Origin: an uncultured Clostridium sp.
GTDB taxonomy: Bacteria; Bacillota; Clostridia; Clostridiales; Clostridiaceae
Reading direction: 5' to 3'
Assembly: GCA_900543325.1 (NCBI GenBank)
Contig: UQQU01000028.1
Location: forward strand, 1-40,228
DNA: 40,228 bases
Below, in pieces: positions 40,180-40,228 of this stretch. A program made the translations under genes and the position numbers. The notes under the pieces were generated by a model. It saw only the letters and a list, made by a program, of their open reading frames with translations, had not been told where the DNA came from and made no database searches. Position 1 is the stretch's first letter. Every line of letters begins with the position of its first letter.

Positions 40180-40228
40180 ATATGCTCTCCTTACAATACT
40201 CATCTATTACTTTAAAACTAATTTTATA
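40163..40228 (-). CDS. C-terminal end of an unidentified upstream gene (partial)
   Basis: One minus-strand frame is open from the window edge to a TAA at 40163-40165 and encodes 21 residues (YKISFKVIDEYCKESIYDYI then K). It overlaps the start of the TPR gene by 17 bp, the same coupling seen elsewhere in this window, and there is no room for a promoter between. The fragment is too short to name. Confidence 0.4.
   Translation of the reverse strand, partial: YKISFKVIDEYCKESIYDYIK

Overview
The window looks like chromosomal DNA of an anaerobic, motile, low-GC Gram-positive bacterium of the Clostridia, most likely the Peptostreptococcaceae (the Clostridioides/Paraclostridium/Romboutsia group). 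The reasons are the very AT-rich sequence, the strong AGGAGG-type ribosome binding sites, the gene order of the flagellar operon, and a FliR-FlhB fusion protein of the kind known from Clostridioides difficile. Every gene I can support lies on the minus strand, so the order below runs from high to low coordinates. The genus assignment is inference.

Region 1 (40228-36708) holds the end of an unidentified gene, a TPR protein, a family-2 glycosyltransferase (together probably the tail of a flagellin glycosylation island) and an unidentified coiled-coil protein. A strong terminator at 36541-36586 closes this part.

Region 2 (36346-15964) is one flagellar operon of about 20 kb with gene gaps of at most 45 bp and several overlaps: flgB, flgC, fliE, fliF, fliG, fliH, fliI, fliJ, fliK, flgD, flgE, motA, motB, fliO-like, fliP, fliQ, fliR-flhB fusion, flhA, sigD, flgF-like, flgG, fliM, fliN, and an unidentified two-TM membrane protein, then a terminator. 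Compared with C. difficile as I remember it, flbD, fliL, flhF and flhG are absent from their usual places. FliM lacks the N-terminal CheY-P docking peptide. The flgB promoter has a leader of only about 57 nt, with no room for a c-di-GMP riboswitch, and has a Spo0A-box-like site between -35 and -10.

Region 3 (15788-6237) is chemotaxis. A receptor gene has its own terminator. It is followed by cheA-cheB-cheC-cheD-cheW-cheR-cheY with a terminator, then a 790-bp stretch without genes, then cheV. This stretch is not empty: it holds two consecutive promoter-to-terminator units of about 150-160 nt ending in near-identical hairpins (candidate twin small RNAs), then a SigD-like promoter for cheV. The receptor has a similar SigD-like site.

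Region 4 (6048-783) is the most unusual part: six genes for exported or membrane-anchored beta-rich proteins. Two related secreted proteins (211 and about 232 aa) are each next to a related, N-terminally anchored protein of about 166 aa. A 703-aa anchored protein carries Ig-like repeats and ends in the same module as the 211-aa protein. A further 153-aa anchored protein follows. The arrangement (small secreted, large multidomain, anchored partner, duplicated) recalls WxL loci, but the WxL signature is absent. A perfect 32-bp palindrome separates the first secreted protein gene from its anchored partner. Region 5 (1-780) has the first part of a class B sortase gene and, upstream of it, a cluster of nine GTTACC/GGTAAC repeats with several perfect inverted repeats.

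No tRNA, rRNA, CRISPR array, insertion sequence or phage gene was seen. Functions rest on reading motifs by eye; no database search or folding program was run.
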